Below, piece after piece: positions 8,984 through 19,322 of a stretch of DNA of 64,000 nucleotides. The stretch spans positions 93,758-157,757 of the forward strand of contig CAUBRZ010000001.1 of assembly GCA_958438515.1 (NCBI GenBank), read 5' to 3'. The translations under genes were made by a program, and so were the position numbers. The DNA is from an uncultured Clostridium sp. (GTDB lineage Bacteria; Bacillota; Clostridia; TANB77; CAG-508). The notes below the pieces were generated by a model. That model was not told the DNA's origin and made no database searches. It saw only the letters and a program-made list of their open reading frames with translations. Within the stretch, counting starts at the first letter, position 1. Each line of letters begins with the position of its first letter.

Positions 8984-9991
8984 ATGAAAAAATTCTTTAT
9001 ATATTTATTTGCATTTATATTTATTTGTTTTATTCTTCCAGCTCTACTTACTAAAAAAGAAGAAGGGGTTTTTTCTAATATAAAAGAAGATTTAAAAAAT
9101 GCAGAACAGGTGCAAAAAGAAGATGAAAAAATAGAATATGATTATAAAGATTATAATAAAATAAAATTACTACATAAGAAAACAGGAGAAGTAGAAGAAG
9201 TTCTATTAGATGATTATTTGTGTAATGTTGTATCTGCAGAAATGCCAGCAGATTTTGAAATTGAAGCTTTAAAAGCACAAGCAGTAGTTGCAAGAACATA
9301 TACTATTTATAAAATAGAAAATAAAAAACATGAAAATGCAGATATATGTGATGATTCTACATGTTGCCAAGCATGGGTTTCTAAAGAAAATAGGTTAGCT
9401 AGATGGGATGAAACAAAAAGACAAAGCAACTGGGAAAAAATAGAACAATGTGTTAATCAAACAAAAGGGAAAATTGTTACATATGATAATAAACCAATTA
9501 ATGCCTTTTTTCATGCAAATAGTGGAGGAACTACAGAACTTCCTGTAAATGTATGGGGAGGTTCTAATATGCCATATTTACAAGTAGTACAAACATCAGG
9601 AGAAGAAGAATATAGCCAATATGCCTCAGAAGTGATATTTAGTAAAGAAGAACTATTAGATAAGCTAAAAACAAAATACAATGATATACAAATTGATTTT
9701 GAAAATAATGATGATATAAAAATTATAGAATATACAGATGGGAAAAGAGTAAAAACAATAAAATTTGGAAATCATGAGCTTTCAGGTGTGGAAACAAGAA
9801 TGATATTAGGATTAAAATCTACCAATTTTGAAATAATAAAAGAAGGTGAAAAAATAAAATTTTCAGTTAAAGGATATGGGCATGGTGTTGGAATGAGTCA
9901 AACAGGAGCAGATACAATGGCAAAAGAGGGAAAAAACTATGAAGAAATAATAAAACATTTTTATATAGGTGTTGAAATAAAAAATATGTAA
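8984..9991 (+). CDS. spoIID: Stage II sporulation protein D, peptidoglycan lytic transglycosylase
   Basis: The 335-residue protein has an N-terminal membrane anchor (FFIYLFAFIFICFILPALL) and the SpoIID domain. Hallmarks are LDDYLCNVVSAEMPADFEIE with the catalytic glutamate in AEMP, ALKAQAVVARTY, AFFHANSGGTTE and the C-terminal GYGHGVGMSQTGA. SpoIID works with SpoIIM and SpoIIP to thin the septal wall during engulfment. It lies between sigF and spoIIQ with AGGGGAGGAAC before its ATG. Confidence 0.96.
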   Translation: MKKFFIYLFAFIFICFILPALLTKKEEGVFSNIKEDLKNAEQVQKEDEKIEYDYKDYNKIKLLHKKTGEVEEVLLDDYLCNVVSAEMPADFEIEALKAQAVVARTYTIYKIENKKHENADICDDSTCCQAWVSKENRLARWDETKRQSNWEKIEQCVNQTKGKIVTYDNKPINAFFHANSGGTTELPVNVWGGSNMPYLQVVQTSGEEEYSQYASEVIFSKEELLDKLKTKYNDIQIDFENNDDIKIIEYTDGKRVKTIKFGNHELSGVETRMILGLKSTNFEIIKEGEKIKFSVKGYGHGVGMSQTGADTMAKEGKNYEEIIKHFYIGVEIKNM

Positions 9992-10007
9992 ATTTATTAT
10001 TTAGATT

Positions 10008-10036
10008 GTATATTCTTCTAAAAATAGGAAATACTT
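10008..10036 (+). promoter_or_regulatory. Likely SigF-dependent promoter of spoIIQ
   Basis: GTATA (10008-10012), a 14-base spacer and GGAAATACTT (10027-10036) fit the SigF consensus GYATA then GGNNANANT. The start of spoIIQ lies 29 bases downstream. In model species spoIIQ is a classic SigF target. Confidence 0.6.
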
Positions 10037-10065
10037 GTATTAATAAAGTATTTAAGGAGGATTTT

Positions 10066-10899
10066 ATGGGAAGAAGTACAAGAATGAAAGAAAATAAAAG
10101 TAAATCAGTAAATGATAAAATTATTATGTATTCGATTATAGGAGTAGTTATTTTAGCAGTAGTATTAGCTGGACTATTAATTTATAGTAAAAGCTTAAGT
10201 GATGAAGTAAAAGAAGGTACAATGAGTTTAGAGCAAATGGCTAATATTGCTGGAAACAGTACTGAAAATACTGAGAGTGCAAGTACTGAAATAGGAAAAT
10301 CAGTAGAGGAATCTAAAAATGAAACAAATTCATCAAATCAAACTACAAATAGTCAAAATAACACAAATAATGCAGCTACAAACAATTCGAATACAAATAT
10401 TAAAAGCCAAAATAGTACAAAAAACAATATAACAAGTAATGCAAATAAAACAAATAACCAAACAAAACAAACAAATTCAGAAACAAAAGCAGAATTAAGT
10501 TTTGCAAAACCAGTAGATGGAGAAATAGTAAGAGAATATGCTAAAGATAATCTTATTTATTCAGAAACTTTAAAAGAATGGACTACACATTTAGGAATTG
10601 ATATAAAGGCAGATAAAACAACAGTTGTCAAGTCAGCAGAAACAGGAACAGTAAAGTCTATAAAAAATGATCCGAGATATGGTTTAACAATTGTAATTGA
10701 ACACAGTAATGGATTCCAAACAATTTATTCAAACCTTTTAACATCTGAATTTGTTGTAGAAGGGGAAAAAGTAGATAAAGGACAGAGTATAGGAACAGTA
10801 GGAAATACAGCTGTATTTGAAATTGCAGATGAACCACATCTACATTTTGAAATATTAAAAGATTCAATACAAGTTGATCCTAATACTTATATAAAATAA
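10066..10899 (+). CDS. spoIIQ: SpoIIQ, forespore LytM/M23 channel protein
   Basis: ATG 10066 follows AAGGAGG. The 277-residue protein has an N-terminal membrane helix (IIMYSIIGVVILAVVLAGLL), a long Asn/Thr/Ser-rich linker (about residues 70-140) and a C-terminal M23 domain. Zinc-ligand positions appear intact: H and D in HLGIDIKAD and the HLHFE motif. Clostridial SpoIIQ often keeps these ligands, whereas the Bacillus protein lacks one, so this copy may bind zinc or cut peptidoglycan. It pairs with SpoIIIAH, also in this window, across the engulfment membranes. Confidence 0.88.
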   Translation: MGRSTRMKENKSKSVNDKIIMYSIIGVVILAVVLAGLLIYSKSLSDEVKEGTMSLEQMANIAGNSTENTESASTEIGKSVEESKNETNSSNQTTNSQNNTNNAATNNSNTNIKSQNSTKNNITSNANKTNNQTKQTNSETKAELSFAKPVDGEIVREYAKDNLIYSETLKEWTTHLGIDIKADKTTVVKSAETGTVKSIKNDPRYGLTIVIEHSNGFQTIYSNLLTSEFVVEGEKVDKGQSIGTVGNTAVFEIADEPHLHFEILKDSIQVDPNTYIK

Positions 10900-10912
10900 T
10901 TAGATATATATT

Positions 10913-10958
10913 AAAAATCTTATGTGTTAAGGTATTAAAATTAACATATAAGATTTTT
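10913..10958 (+). terminator. Terminator after spoIIQ
   Basis: AAAAATCTTATGTGTTAA pairs with TTAACATATAAGATTTTT, ending in a T-run. Confidence 0.75.
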
Positions 10959-11009
10959 AAACATTTATCAAAAATAATATTTAGAATAATAAAAAAACAC
11001 AAAGAAAAG

Positions 11010-11050
11010 TCAAATATATGTTTGACATTTTTTTGTTTGTATGATATTAT
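11010..11050 (+). promoter_or_regulatory. lexA promoter with overlapping palindrome
   Basis: TTGACA (11022-11027), a 17-base spacer and TATTAT (11045-11050) form a SigA-type promoter. A near-palindrome TCAAATATATGTTTGA (11010-11025) overlaps the -35 box and may be the LexA autoregulatory site, although it differs from the GAAC-N4-GTTC box of Bacillus. Confidence 0.55.
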
Positions 11051-11080
11051 AGCAACAAATAAAAAATGGGAGTGATATAT

Positions 11081-11731
11081 ATGCCAAGAAAAAAACCAGA
11101 ATTAAATAAAAGAGAAAAAGCAATATTGAAATTTATTGAGAAACAGATTATGACACAAGGATATCCACCATCAGTAAGAGAAATAGGAAAAGCAGTTGGA
11201 TTAAGTTCAACAGCAACAGTTCATGGATACTTATCAAAATTAGATGAAAAAGGATATATTAAAAAACAAGATAAAAAGGGAAGAACATTACGTTTATTAA
11301 AAGGTGGTTCAGGAGAAGTAAAGAAGACATCAAGTAAAGATTTTTACACTCAAAAAGAATTAGTGGAAGTTCCTATAATTGGAAGAATAACAGCAGGTGA
11401 ACCAATTTTAGCTGTAGAAAATGTAACAGATACATTTCCGATTCCAATTGATTTTGTAGGAAATTCAGAAAGTTTTATGCTTACTGTTAGAGGAGAAAGC
11501 ATGATAGAAGCAGGTATATTAGATGGAGATTACATATTAGTTAAAAAGCAAAATACAGCAAATAATGGTGAAATTGTAGTAGCTTTGATTGGAGAAGAAG
11601 CAACAGTAAAGACATTTTATAAGGAAACAGACCATATTAGATTACAACCAGAAAATTCTACTATGGATCCTATTATTGTACCAACATGTGAAATATTAGG
11701 AAAAGTTGCAGGGGTATTTAGAAAAATGTAA
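11081..11731 (+). CDS. lexA: SOS repressor LexA
   Basis: The start at ATG 11081 follows GGGAGTGAT; an ATG 15 bases upstream lacks a suitable binding site. The 216-residue protein has the N-terminal winged HTH (SVREIGKAVGLSSTATVHGYL), the Ala-Gly cleavage site in IIGRITAGEPI, the catalytic serine in TVRGESMIEAG and the catalytic lysine in EATVKTFY. It represses DNA-damage genes until RecA filaments trigger self-cleavage. It is monocistronic with its own promoter. Confidence 0.97.
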   Translation: MPRKKPELNKREKAILKFIEKQIMTQGYPPSVREIGKAVGLSSTATVHGYLSKLDEKGYIKKQDKKGRTLRLLKGGSGEVKKTSSKDFYTQKELVEVPIIGRITAGEPILAVENVTDTFPIPIDFVGNSESFMLTVRGESMIEAGILDGDYILVKKQNTANNGEIVVALIGEEATVKTFYKETDHIRLQPENSTMDPIIVPTCEILGKVAGVFRKM

Positions 11732-11758
11732 GTTCACATAGAATTCACATTTAAAGTG

Positions 11759-11798
11759 TTGACGAAATGACACCATGTCACATATAATGATATGGTGT
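11759..11798 (+). promoter_or_regulatory. Promoter of the ABC operon with inverted repeat over the -10
   Basis: TTGACG (11759-11764), an 18-base spacer and TATAAT (11783-11788) make a strong promoter. ACACCAT (11770-11776) and ATGGTGT (11792-11798) are inverted around the -10, as expected for a repressor of the MarR or TetR type. No such regulator lies next to it. Confidence 0.6.
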
Positions 11799-11829
11799 TA
11801 TTTAAATGAAGAAAAAAGAGGGAGGAAAA

Positions 11830-14122
11830 ATGCTAAAAGTATTAAAAAATTTAAAAAAATCATTTTGGTCAGTTGTAATAATAGTAATATCACTTTGTAT
11901 TCAAGCTAAAGCAGATTTAGCATTACCAGATTATACATCTAAAATAGTAAATACTGGAATACAATCATGTGGAATAGAAACATCTGTACCAGAAATAATA
12001 TCGAAGGAAAATATGGATACTATTCTAATATTTACTGATAAAGATGATGAAATATTAAGTAATTATTCTTTAATAGGAAATAATTTAGAAAAATATCAAG
12101 AAAAAACAATTAAGAAGTATTTGGGGAATGATTATAATGTAAATCCAGACACATTATATATAGTAAATGAAATATCAGAAGAAGAAAAAGATAAATTAGC
12201 CAATATTTTATCAGGTCCACTTATGGAAATGACTACTATAAAAAATGAAGAAACAGCAAATAAAATAAAAGAACAAATGACAGCTAATATGCCAGAACAG
12301 CAAAAAGCATATATTAAGAATAGTAGTTTAATAGAAATTATAAGAAACATGCCAGAAGAGCAGAAAAATGAATTGTTAAAACAATTTTCAGAAAAAATAG
12401 ATAGTATGGCAGATTCAATTAGACAGCAAGCAGCAATTTCTTCAGTAAAAGAAATATATGAAGAATTAGGAATAGATACAGACAAACTTAGAAATGATTA
12501 CATATTGTTATCTGGTATAGAAATGTTAGGAATTGCTTTAGTTAGCATGATTTCAGCAATATTAGTAATGTTGTTCTCAGCTAAAGTTGCTGCGAAACTT
12601 GGAAAAACTTTAAGAGAAAAAGTATTTAATAAAGTATTGACATTTTCAAATGAAGAATTAAACAAGTTTTCTACAGCTTCTTTAATAACAAGAAGTACAA
12701 ATGATATACAACAAATTCAACAATTAATTGCTATGTTATTCAGAGTAGTAGTTTATGCGCCAATTATTGGGATAGGTGGATTTATAAAAGTATTAACAAA
12801 TACAGACAATTCGATGGCATGGATAATTGGTGTTGCTATACTTGCAATTCTATTTATAGTAGGTACATTATTTATTATTGCAATGCCTAAATTTAAAAAA
12901 CTACAAGAATTAACAGATAAATTAAATCTAGTTTCAAGAGAAATTTTAACTGGATTACCAGTAATACGTGCTTTTAATAAAGAAAAAAGAGAAGAGACAA
13001 GATTTAATATTGCTAACAAAGATTTAATGAAAGCAAATGTATTTGTAAATAACGCAATGTCAATGATGATGCCTTTATTAATATTTGTCATGAATGCTAT
13101 TACTGTCCTTATAATTTGGCAAGGAGGTCATAGTGTTGATGAAGGGTTATTACAAGTAGGAGACATGATGGCATTTATACAATATACAATGCAAATTGTA
13201 ATGGCATTTTTAATGATATCAATGATATCTATAATGCTTCCAAGAGCATCTGTTTCAGCAAATAGAATTAATGAAGTAATAGAAACAAATCCACAAATAA
13301 AAGACAGAGCAGAAACAAAAAAATTCGATTCAAGTAAAAGAGGTTTGGTAGAATTTAAAAATGTATCTTTTAGATACCCAGATGCAGATACTGAAATATT
13401 AGAAGATATTAATTTTACAGCTAGACCAGGAGAAACAACAGCAATAATTGGAAGTACAGGAAGTGGAAAATCAACTATTGTTAATTTATTACCTCGTTTT
13501 TATGATGTTACAGGTGGAGAACTTCTAATTGATGGTGTCAATATTAAGGAAGTATCTCAAAAGGATTTAAGAGATATTATAGGATTTGTGCCACAAAAGG
13601 GAATTTTGTTTTCAGGTACAATAGAATCTAATATAAAATATGCAGATGACAATATGTCAGATAAAAAAATGGAAGCTGCAGCTCAAATTGCACAAGCAAC
13701 AGAATTTATTGAATCAAAAGAGAAAAAATATAAAGACCCTATTGCACAACGGAGGAGGAAATGTATCAGGAGGACAAAAACAGCGTTTATCAATAGCAAG
13801 AGCAATAGCAAAAGATCCAGAAATATTTGTGTTTGATGACAGTTTTTCAGCTTTAGACTTTAAAACTGATAGTAAATTAAGAGAGGCACTATCAGAAAAA
13901 ACGGAAAATAAAACAGTAATTATAGTAGCTCAAAGAATTAGCACAATTCTAAATGCAGATCAAATCATTGTATTAGATGAAGGAAAAGTAGTAGGAATTG
14001 GAACACATGAACAATTAATGCAGAATAATGAGACATATAGACAAATTGCATTATCACAATTATCAGAAGAAGAATTAAGTCTAAACTCAGAGCAAAAAAA
14101 TAACGATGGAAAGGAGGAATAA
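11830..14122 (+). CDS. ABC exporter subunit with degenerate site, needs a +1 shift at CGG
   Basis: ATG 11830 follows GGGAGG. This fused permease-ATPase has an unusually large loop of about 200 residues between the first and second membrane helices, then four or five more helices. The ATPase domain has Walker A GSTGSGKST and a canonical signature VSGGQKQRLSIARA. Its Walker B ends FVFDD instead of DE, and the H-loop reads VAQRIST with Gln for His. Codon 641 is CGG (13750-13752), just before GGAGGAGGA; skipping the C joins PIAQ to GGGNVSGGQ. The start of the partner gene follows after 3 bases. Confidence 0.88.
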
Positions 14123-14125
14123 TTT

Positions 14126-15964
14126 ATGCCAGGACCAATGGGAGGACCAGGAGGAAAAGTGCCTACACAAAAAGCAAAGAATTTTAAAGGAACTACTAAA
14201 AAATTAATAAATAGATATTTGTCAAAATATAAGTTGGCTTTAATAATTGTATTTGTGTTTGCGATAGGAAGTGCAATATTTAATATTGTGGGTCCAAAAA
14301 TACTAGGAAATGCTACAACAGAAATTTTCAATGGATTAATTAGTAAACTATCTGGTGGAGAAGGAATTGACTTTGGAAAAATAGGACAAATATTAATAAC
14401 ATTATTAATATTATATATTATAAGTAGTATATTTTCATTTATACAAGGATTTACAATGACAAATGTTGCTCAAAAAATAACATATAAGATAAGAAATGAT
14501 ATTGTAGAAAAAATAAATAAATTACCAATGGAATATTTTGATAAAAAAACACATGGAGAGGTTTTATCAATAGTAACAAATGATATTGATACATTAGGAA
14601 TGAACTTGAATCAAACAATTACAGAAATTATAAGAACTGTATGTATGCTAATAGGAATAATAGTAATGATGTTATCTATTAGTTGGCAAATGACATTGAT
14701 ATCAACCGTTATACTTCCAATAGCAGGATTTATTGTAAAAATAATAGTAGGTAAATCACAGAAGTATTTTCAAAAGCAACAAGATTATTTAGCACATGTA
14801 AATGGTCAAGTAGAAGAAATATATAGTGGATTAAACATTGTAAAAGTATTTAATGCTGAAAAAAAGGCAACTAAAAATTTTGAAGAAGCAAATAATGAGT
14901 TATATCATTCTGGATGGAAATCACAATTTTTATCTGGGTTAATGTTTCCTGTATTAAATTTTATTTCTAATGTTGGATATGTAGGAGTTGCAGTAGCAGG
15001 AGGATATTTAGCAGTACAAGGAACAATAACAGTTGGAAACATACAAAGTTTTATACAATATAATAAACAATTTACTAATCAAATAGGACAAATAGCACAA
15101 ATTTCAGGAATGCTACAATCTATGGCAGCAGCAGCAGAACGTGTATTTGAATTTTTAGAGCAGACTGAAGAAAATGAAACAGCTATAGGGAATATTGATA
15201 CTTCAAACTTGAAAGGTAATGTTGAATTTAAAAACGTACATTTTGGATATACTAAAGATAGAATAATAATAAATGATTTCAGTGCACAAATAAAAGAAGG
15301 ACAGAAAATAGCTATTGTTGGTCCAACAGGAGCAGGAAAGACAACTATAGTAAAATTATTAATGAGATTTTATGACGTGAATTCTGGAGAGATTAAAGTA
15401 GATAATCATAATATAAAAGAATTTAACCGTGGGGAACTTCGTAAAATGTTTGGAATGGTTCTACAAGATACATGGTTATTTGGTGGAACAGTAAAAGATA
15501 ATATCAAATATGGAAAAGAAGATGCAACAGATGATGAGGTAATAAGAGCAGCAAAAGCAGCACATGTGCATCATTTTATAAAAACATTACCTAATGGTTA
15601 TAATTCTTTATTAAATGAAGAATCAAGTAATGTGTCAGCAGGTCAAAAGCAATTACTTACAATAGCAAGAGTTATTTTAGCAGATCCTAAAATATTAATT
15701 TTGGATGAAGCAACAAGTTCAATAGATACAAGAACAGAAATAGAAATACAAAAGGCAATGGATAATCTTATGGAAGGAAGAACAAGTTTTATAATAGCAC
15801 ATAGATTATCAACAATAAAAAATGCAGATTTAATTTTAGTAATGAATCATGGTGATATTGTAGAACAAGGTACTCACGAAAAATTACTTGAAAAAGGTGG
15901 ATTTTATGCTGAATTATACAATTCTCAATTTGAAGATTGCATTGATGAAATAGAAGCTGATTAA
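14126..15964 (+). CDS. ABC exporter subunit, catalytically competent partner
   Basis: The 612-residue fused permease-ATPase begins with a glycine/proline stretch (MPGPMGGPGGK). It has Walker A GPTGAGKTT, Walker B ILILDEATSSID with the catalytic glutamate, and H-loop IIAHRLST, but a degenerate signature (VSAGQKQ). Combined with the preceding gene, all degenerate elements fall in one composite ATP site, the usual pattern in heterodimeric exporters. The genes are 3 bases apart and surely cotranscribed. The substrate is unknown; multidrug or peptide export is likely. Confidence 0.92.
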   Translation: MPGPMGGPGGKVPTQKAKNFKGTTKKLINRYLSKYKLALIIVFVFAIGSAIFNIVGPKILGNATTEIFNGLISKLSGGEGIDFGKIGQILITLLILYIISSIFSFIQGFTMTNVAQKITYKIRNDIVEKINKLPMEYFDKKTHGEVLSIVTNDIDTLGMNLNQTITEIIRTVCMLIGIIVMMLSISWQMTLISTVILPIAGFIVKIIVGKSQKYFQKQQDYLAHVNGQVEEIYSGLNIVKVFNAEKKATKNFEEANNELYHSGWKSQFLSGLMFPVLNFISNVGYVGVAVAGGYLAVQGTITVGNIQSFIQYNKQFTNQIGQIAQISGMLQSMAAAAERVFEFLEQTEENETAIGNIDTSNLKGNVEFKNVHFGYTKDRIIINDFSAQIKEGQKIAIVGPTGAGKTTIVKLLMRFYDVNSGEIKVDNHNIKEFNRGELRKMFGMVLQDTWLFGGTVKDNIKYGKEDATDDEVIRAAKAAHVHHFIKTLPNGYNSLLNEESSNVSAGQKQLLTIARVILADPKILILDEATSSIDTRTEIEIQKAMDNLMEGRTSFIIAHRLSTIKNADLILVMNHGDIVEQGTHEKLLEKGGFYAELYNSQFEDCIDEIEAD

Positions 15965-15981
15965 AATTAAAAGGTAAAAGT

Positions 15982-16012
15982 AAAGACAGATAACTTAGGA
16001 TTATCTGTCTTT
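15982..16012 (+). terminator. Terminator after the ABC operon
   Basis: AAAGACAGATAA pairs with TTATCTGTCTTT, followed by a short T-containing tract. Confidence 0.7.
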
Positions 16013-16091
16013 ATGATATATAATATATAGTATTGATATGTTTTTAATATTAGTTTAATAATTGTATATTAAAATTAAAAAGGTGATAAAT

Positions 16092-16195
16092 ATGAGGATT
16101 TTAATAATAGAAGATGAATTTAACTTAGCAGATGTTATAGCAAATAGATTAAAAAAAGAAAAATATGCCGTTGATATTATATGTGATGGAGAAGA
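16092..16195 (+). pseudogene. Response regulator receiver domain, truncated after about 35 residues
   Basis: ATG 16092 follows AAAAGGTGAT and encodes an OmpR-type receiver start (MRILIIEDEFNLADVIANRL, then DGEEGLE). The expected continuation with the phosphoacceptor aspartate is missing. Instead the frame runs into the antisense of the convergent LysM gene and stops at 16310. No sensor kinase or second half is present. The junction near 16190-16205 looks like a deletion or rearrangement, biological or from assembly. Confidence 0.7.
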
Positions 16196-16944
16196 AGGGC
16201 TAGAAATTGTTTTACAATACCAGTTACGAAGAATTGTGACATTTTTAAAATCTCTTTTTGAACCATATCATATGCTTTTATATCAGCTTTGTAATCACCT
16301 TTTAATCTAGATTCAACTTCATTAGTTGTTAATCGTAAATGCTCATATAACATTTTTCGTATTTGTTCTTTGGGATAAAAAGCATTAATACTGCTAAAAC
16401 TATTTGCCATATCATCAGCATTTTTATACCATTTATCAGTTAACTGTTTTGCTAAAACTTGGTTTTTATTTTTTAAAGCTACGATTAAATCATTTCCAAT
16501 TATTAAATGATCTGTTAGTAAATGTTCAATGATATTTGCGATTTTATTTCCATAGTATTTTTCAAAAATATTTGCTATATCTTTAGGATTTTCTAATAAA
16601 CGAGATTTAGTATCGTTTAAATCTTTTAAATTTTCTGCAATACTAATTAAAAGCATACGTGTCCACATAATATGTTGTTCCCATACCAGATTCATTTGTT
16701 TTATTAAATTAACTTCATTAGTGCTTATCCAATAATTTAAAATATTAGTGTTAGAATTTTGATTAATATATATTTGTTGTCCAATTTGTAAATTATAAGG
16801 ATTTAATCCTATATTATTATTAATTAAATCTTGAATAGTAGTACCGAATTGAATTGATAAACTGTATAAATTATCACCAGGTTTAATTGTGTATAAAATA
16901 AAATCAGAATTATTAATGTTTTTAATTACCTTTTTATAAAACAT
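16177..16944 (-). CDS. LysM-domain protein with C-terminal helical domain
   Basis: Residues 16-61 form a LysM repeat (YTIKPGDNLYSLSIQFGTTI to GQQIYI), which binds peptidoglycan or spore cortex. The rest is a helical domain of about 180 residues (EVNLIKQMNLVWEQHIMWTR, MLYEHLRLTTNEVESRLKGD) of unknown function. No signal peptide is visible, which fits a spore-coat or cortex protein made in the mother cell. The start is uncertain because ATG 16944 has no clear binding site. The last residues (LALLLHHI) come from read-through into the response-regulator fragment, so the native C-terminus was probably lost at the junction. Confidence 0.7.
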   Translation of the reverse strand: MFYKKVIKNINNSDFILYTIKPGDNLYSLSIQFGTTIQDLINNNIGLNPYNLQIGQQIYINQNSNTNILNYWISTNEVNLIKQMNLVWEQHIMWTRMLLISIAENLKDLNDTKSRLLENPKDIANIFEKYYGNKIANIIEHLLTDHLIIGNDLIVALKNKNQVLAKQLTDKWYKNADDMANSFSSINAFYPKEQIRKMLYEHLRLTTNEVESRLKGDYKADIKAYDMVQKEILKMSQFFVTGIVKQFLALLLHHI

Positions 16945-17120
16945 TAAATAAACATAAAAACATTACAACTTTGTAATATAAATGTAATAAAAGATATTTC
17001 CTTAGAGTCAAGCTAAGAAAAAAAAAGTAAAAAAAGTTTTTTGATAAAAGTTGCATTTGCAACAGTTAATAAAAAAAAATTGGGTATAATTAATTCATAA
17101 AAATTGAAGGAGGAAACGAA

Positions 17121-19283
17121 ATGAAAATCATAAAAAGGGATGGAACAATTGTAGCTTATAATCCGGAAAAAATCAGAATAGCTATAGGAAAAGCAAATAA
17201 TGAGGTTACAAAAAAACAAAAAGCAACAGAAGAACAAATAGAAGAAATTATAAAATATATTGAAGATTTAAAAAAATCAAGAATATTAGTAGAAGATATT
17301 CAAGATATTATAGAAGAAAAATTAATGGAAATTGAAAAATACCAACTAGCAAAAAAATATATAACATATCGTTATACAAGAGAATTAGTTAGAAAATCAA
17401 ATACAACAGATCAATCAATAAAAGAACTTATTGAAGGAGAAAGTGAATATTGGAACAATGAAAATTCTAACAAAAATGCTACAGTAGTAACTACACAAAG
17501 AGATTATTTAGCTGGTATAACTAGTACAGATATTACTAGAAGATTTTTATTATCAGAAGATATTGTAAAAGCACATGATGAAGGAATTATACATTTCCAT
17601 GATGCAGATTATTTTGCACAAAATGCATTAACAAACTGTGAACTTATCAATTTAGAAGACATGTTACAAAATGGAACAATAATGAATGGAGTTTTGATAG
17701 AAAAACCACATAGATTTGCAACTGCTTGTACAATTGCAACACAAATTATTTTGGCTGTTACCTCTTCAACTTATGGAGGAGCCACTATATCTTTAACTCA
17801 TTTAGCTCCATTTGTAAGAAGTAGTTATGATAGATATTATAAAAAATATAAAAATAGAGGATTTGCTAAGGAAAAATGTGAAGAATATGCTAAACAAGAT
17901 ACAAAAAAAGAAGTATCAGATGGAGTACAAACTTTTAATTACCAAGTTAATTCAATGACAAATACAAATGGACAAGCACCTTTCTTATCTGTTTGTATGT
18001 ATCTAGGAGAAACAGAAGAATATAAAGAAGAACTAGCAATGATAATAGAGGAATTTTTAAACCAAAGAATAGAAGGATTTAAAAATGAAAAAGGTGTATA
18101 TATCACACCAGCATTTCCAAAATTACTTTATGTATTAGAAAAAGACAATATAGAAGAAAAAAGTAAATATTGGTATTTAACAGAACTTGCTGCAAAGTGT
18201 ACTGCAAAAAGAATGGTTCCAGACTATATTTCTGAAAAGAAGATGTTAGAATTTAAAATAGATAAAAATGGTAATGGGAATTGTTACCCATGTATGGGAT
18301 GTCGTTCTTTCTTAACACCTTATGTTGATCCTAAAACAAATAAACCTAAGTATTATGGAAGATTTAATCAAGGTGTTGTAACAATTAACTTAGTAGATGT
18401 GGCCTTATCTTCTGGAAAGAATATGAATAGATTTTGGGATATTTATGAACAAAGACTAGAATTATGTCATAAAGCATTACAAGCAAGACATGAAAGATTA
18501 TCAAAGGTAACAAGCGATGTAGCACCTATTCTTTGGCAATATGGAGCTTTAGCAAGATTGGAAAAAGGTAAGAGCATTCATGACTTATTACATGGAGGAT
18601 ATTCAACTATTTCACTAGGATATGCAGGCCTTTATGAATGTGTTAAATATATGACAGGACATAGCCACACAGATAATGGCAATGGAAAAGAATTTGGATT
18701 AAAAGTTATGCAAAAATTAAATGACAAATGTAAAGAGTGGAAAGAAAAAGAAAATATGGATTATAGTGTATATGGTACTCCAATTGAATCTACTACTTAT
18801 AAATTTGCAAAATGCCTAAAAGATAGATTTGGAGTTATAAAGGGAATTACTGATAGAGATTATATTACAAATTCTTATCATGTACCTGTATTTGAAGATA
18901 TAGATGCATTTTCTAAATTAAAATTGGAAAGTGAATTCCAAAAATTAAGTCCAGGAGGAGCAATTTCTTATATTGAAACACCTAATTTACAAAACAATTT
19001 AGAAGTTATTATTCAAGTCATTAAATTTATTTATGATAATATTATGTATGCAGAATTAAACACAAAGTCAGATTATTGTCAAAAATGTGGATTTGATGGA
19101 GAAATATTGATTGATGAAAATCTAGAGTGGTATTGTCCAAACTGTGGAAATAGAGATCATAATACATTAAATGTAGCAAGAAGAACATGTGGATACATAG
19201 GAAGTAACTTCTGGAATAAAGGAAGAACACAAGAGATTAAAGAAAGAGTTCTTCATATTGATAATAAAGATGATAAAGAATAA
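17121..19283 (+). CDS. nrdD: Anaerobic ribonucleoside-triphosphate reductase
   Basis: The 720-residue class III reductase makes deoxynucleotides without oxygen. It has an N-terminal ATP-cone (IKRDGTIVAYNPEKIRIAI), a glycyl-radical catalytic core, a zinc site (YCQKCGFDGEI then WYCPNCG) and the radical loop RRTCGYIGSNF near the C-terminus. nrdG follows after 39 bases. The start follows GAAGGAGG, and a TATAAT at 17085-17090 is the likely -10. The enzyme points to anaerobic life. Confidence 0.97.
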   Translation: MKIIKRDGTIVAYNPEKIRIAIGKANNEVTKKQKATEEQIEEIIKYIEDLKKSRILVEDIQDIIEEKLMEIEKYQLAKKYITYRYTRELVRKSNTTDQSIKELIEGESEYWNNENSNKNATVVTTQRDYLAGITSTDITRRFLLSEDIVKAHDEGIIHFHDADYFAQNALTNCELINLEDMLQNGTIMNGVLIEKPHRFATACTIATQIILAVTSSTYGGATISLTHLAPFVRSSYDRYYKKYKNRGFAKEKCEEYAKQDTKKEVSDGVQTFNYQVNSMTNTNGQAPFLSVCMYLGETEEYKEELAMIIEEFLNQRIEGFKNEKGVYITPAFPKLLYVLEKDNIEEKSKYWYLTELAAKCTAKRMVPDYISEKKMLEFKIDKNGNGNCYPCMGCRSFLTPYVDPKTNKPKYYGRFNQGVVTINLVDVALSSGKNMNRFWDIYEQRLELCHKALQARHERLSKVTSDVAPILWQYGALARLEKGKSIHDLLHGGYSTISLGYAGLYECVKYMTGHSHTDNGNGKEFGLKVMQKLNDKCKEWKEKENMDYSVYGTPIESTTYKFAKCLKDRFGVIKGITDRDYITNSYHVPVFEDIDAFSKLKLESEFQKLSPGGAISYIETPNLQNNLEVIIQVIKFIYDNIMYAELNTKSDYCQKCGFDGEILIDENLEWYCPNCGNRDHNTLNVARRTCGYIGSNFWNKGRTQEIKERVLHIDNKDDKE

Positions 19284-19322
19284 ATATTGTTGTGTTATAA
19301 CTAATGGGAGGAAGATAAAAAA

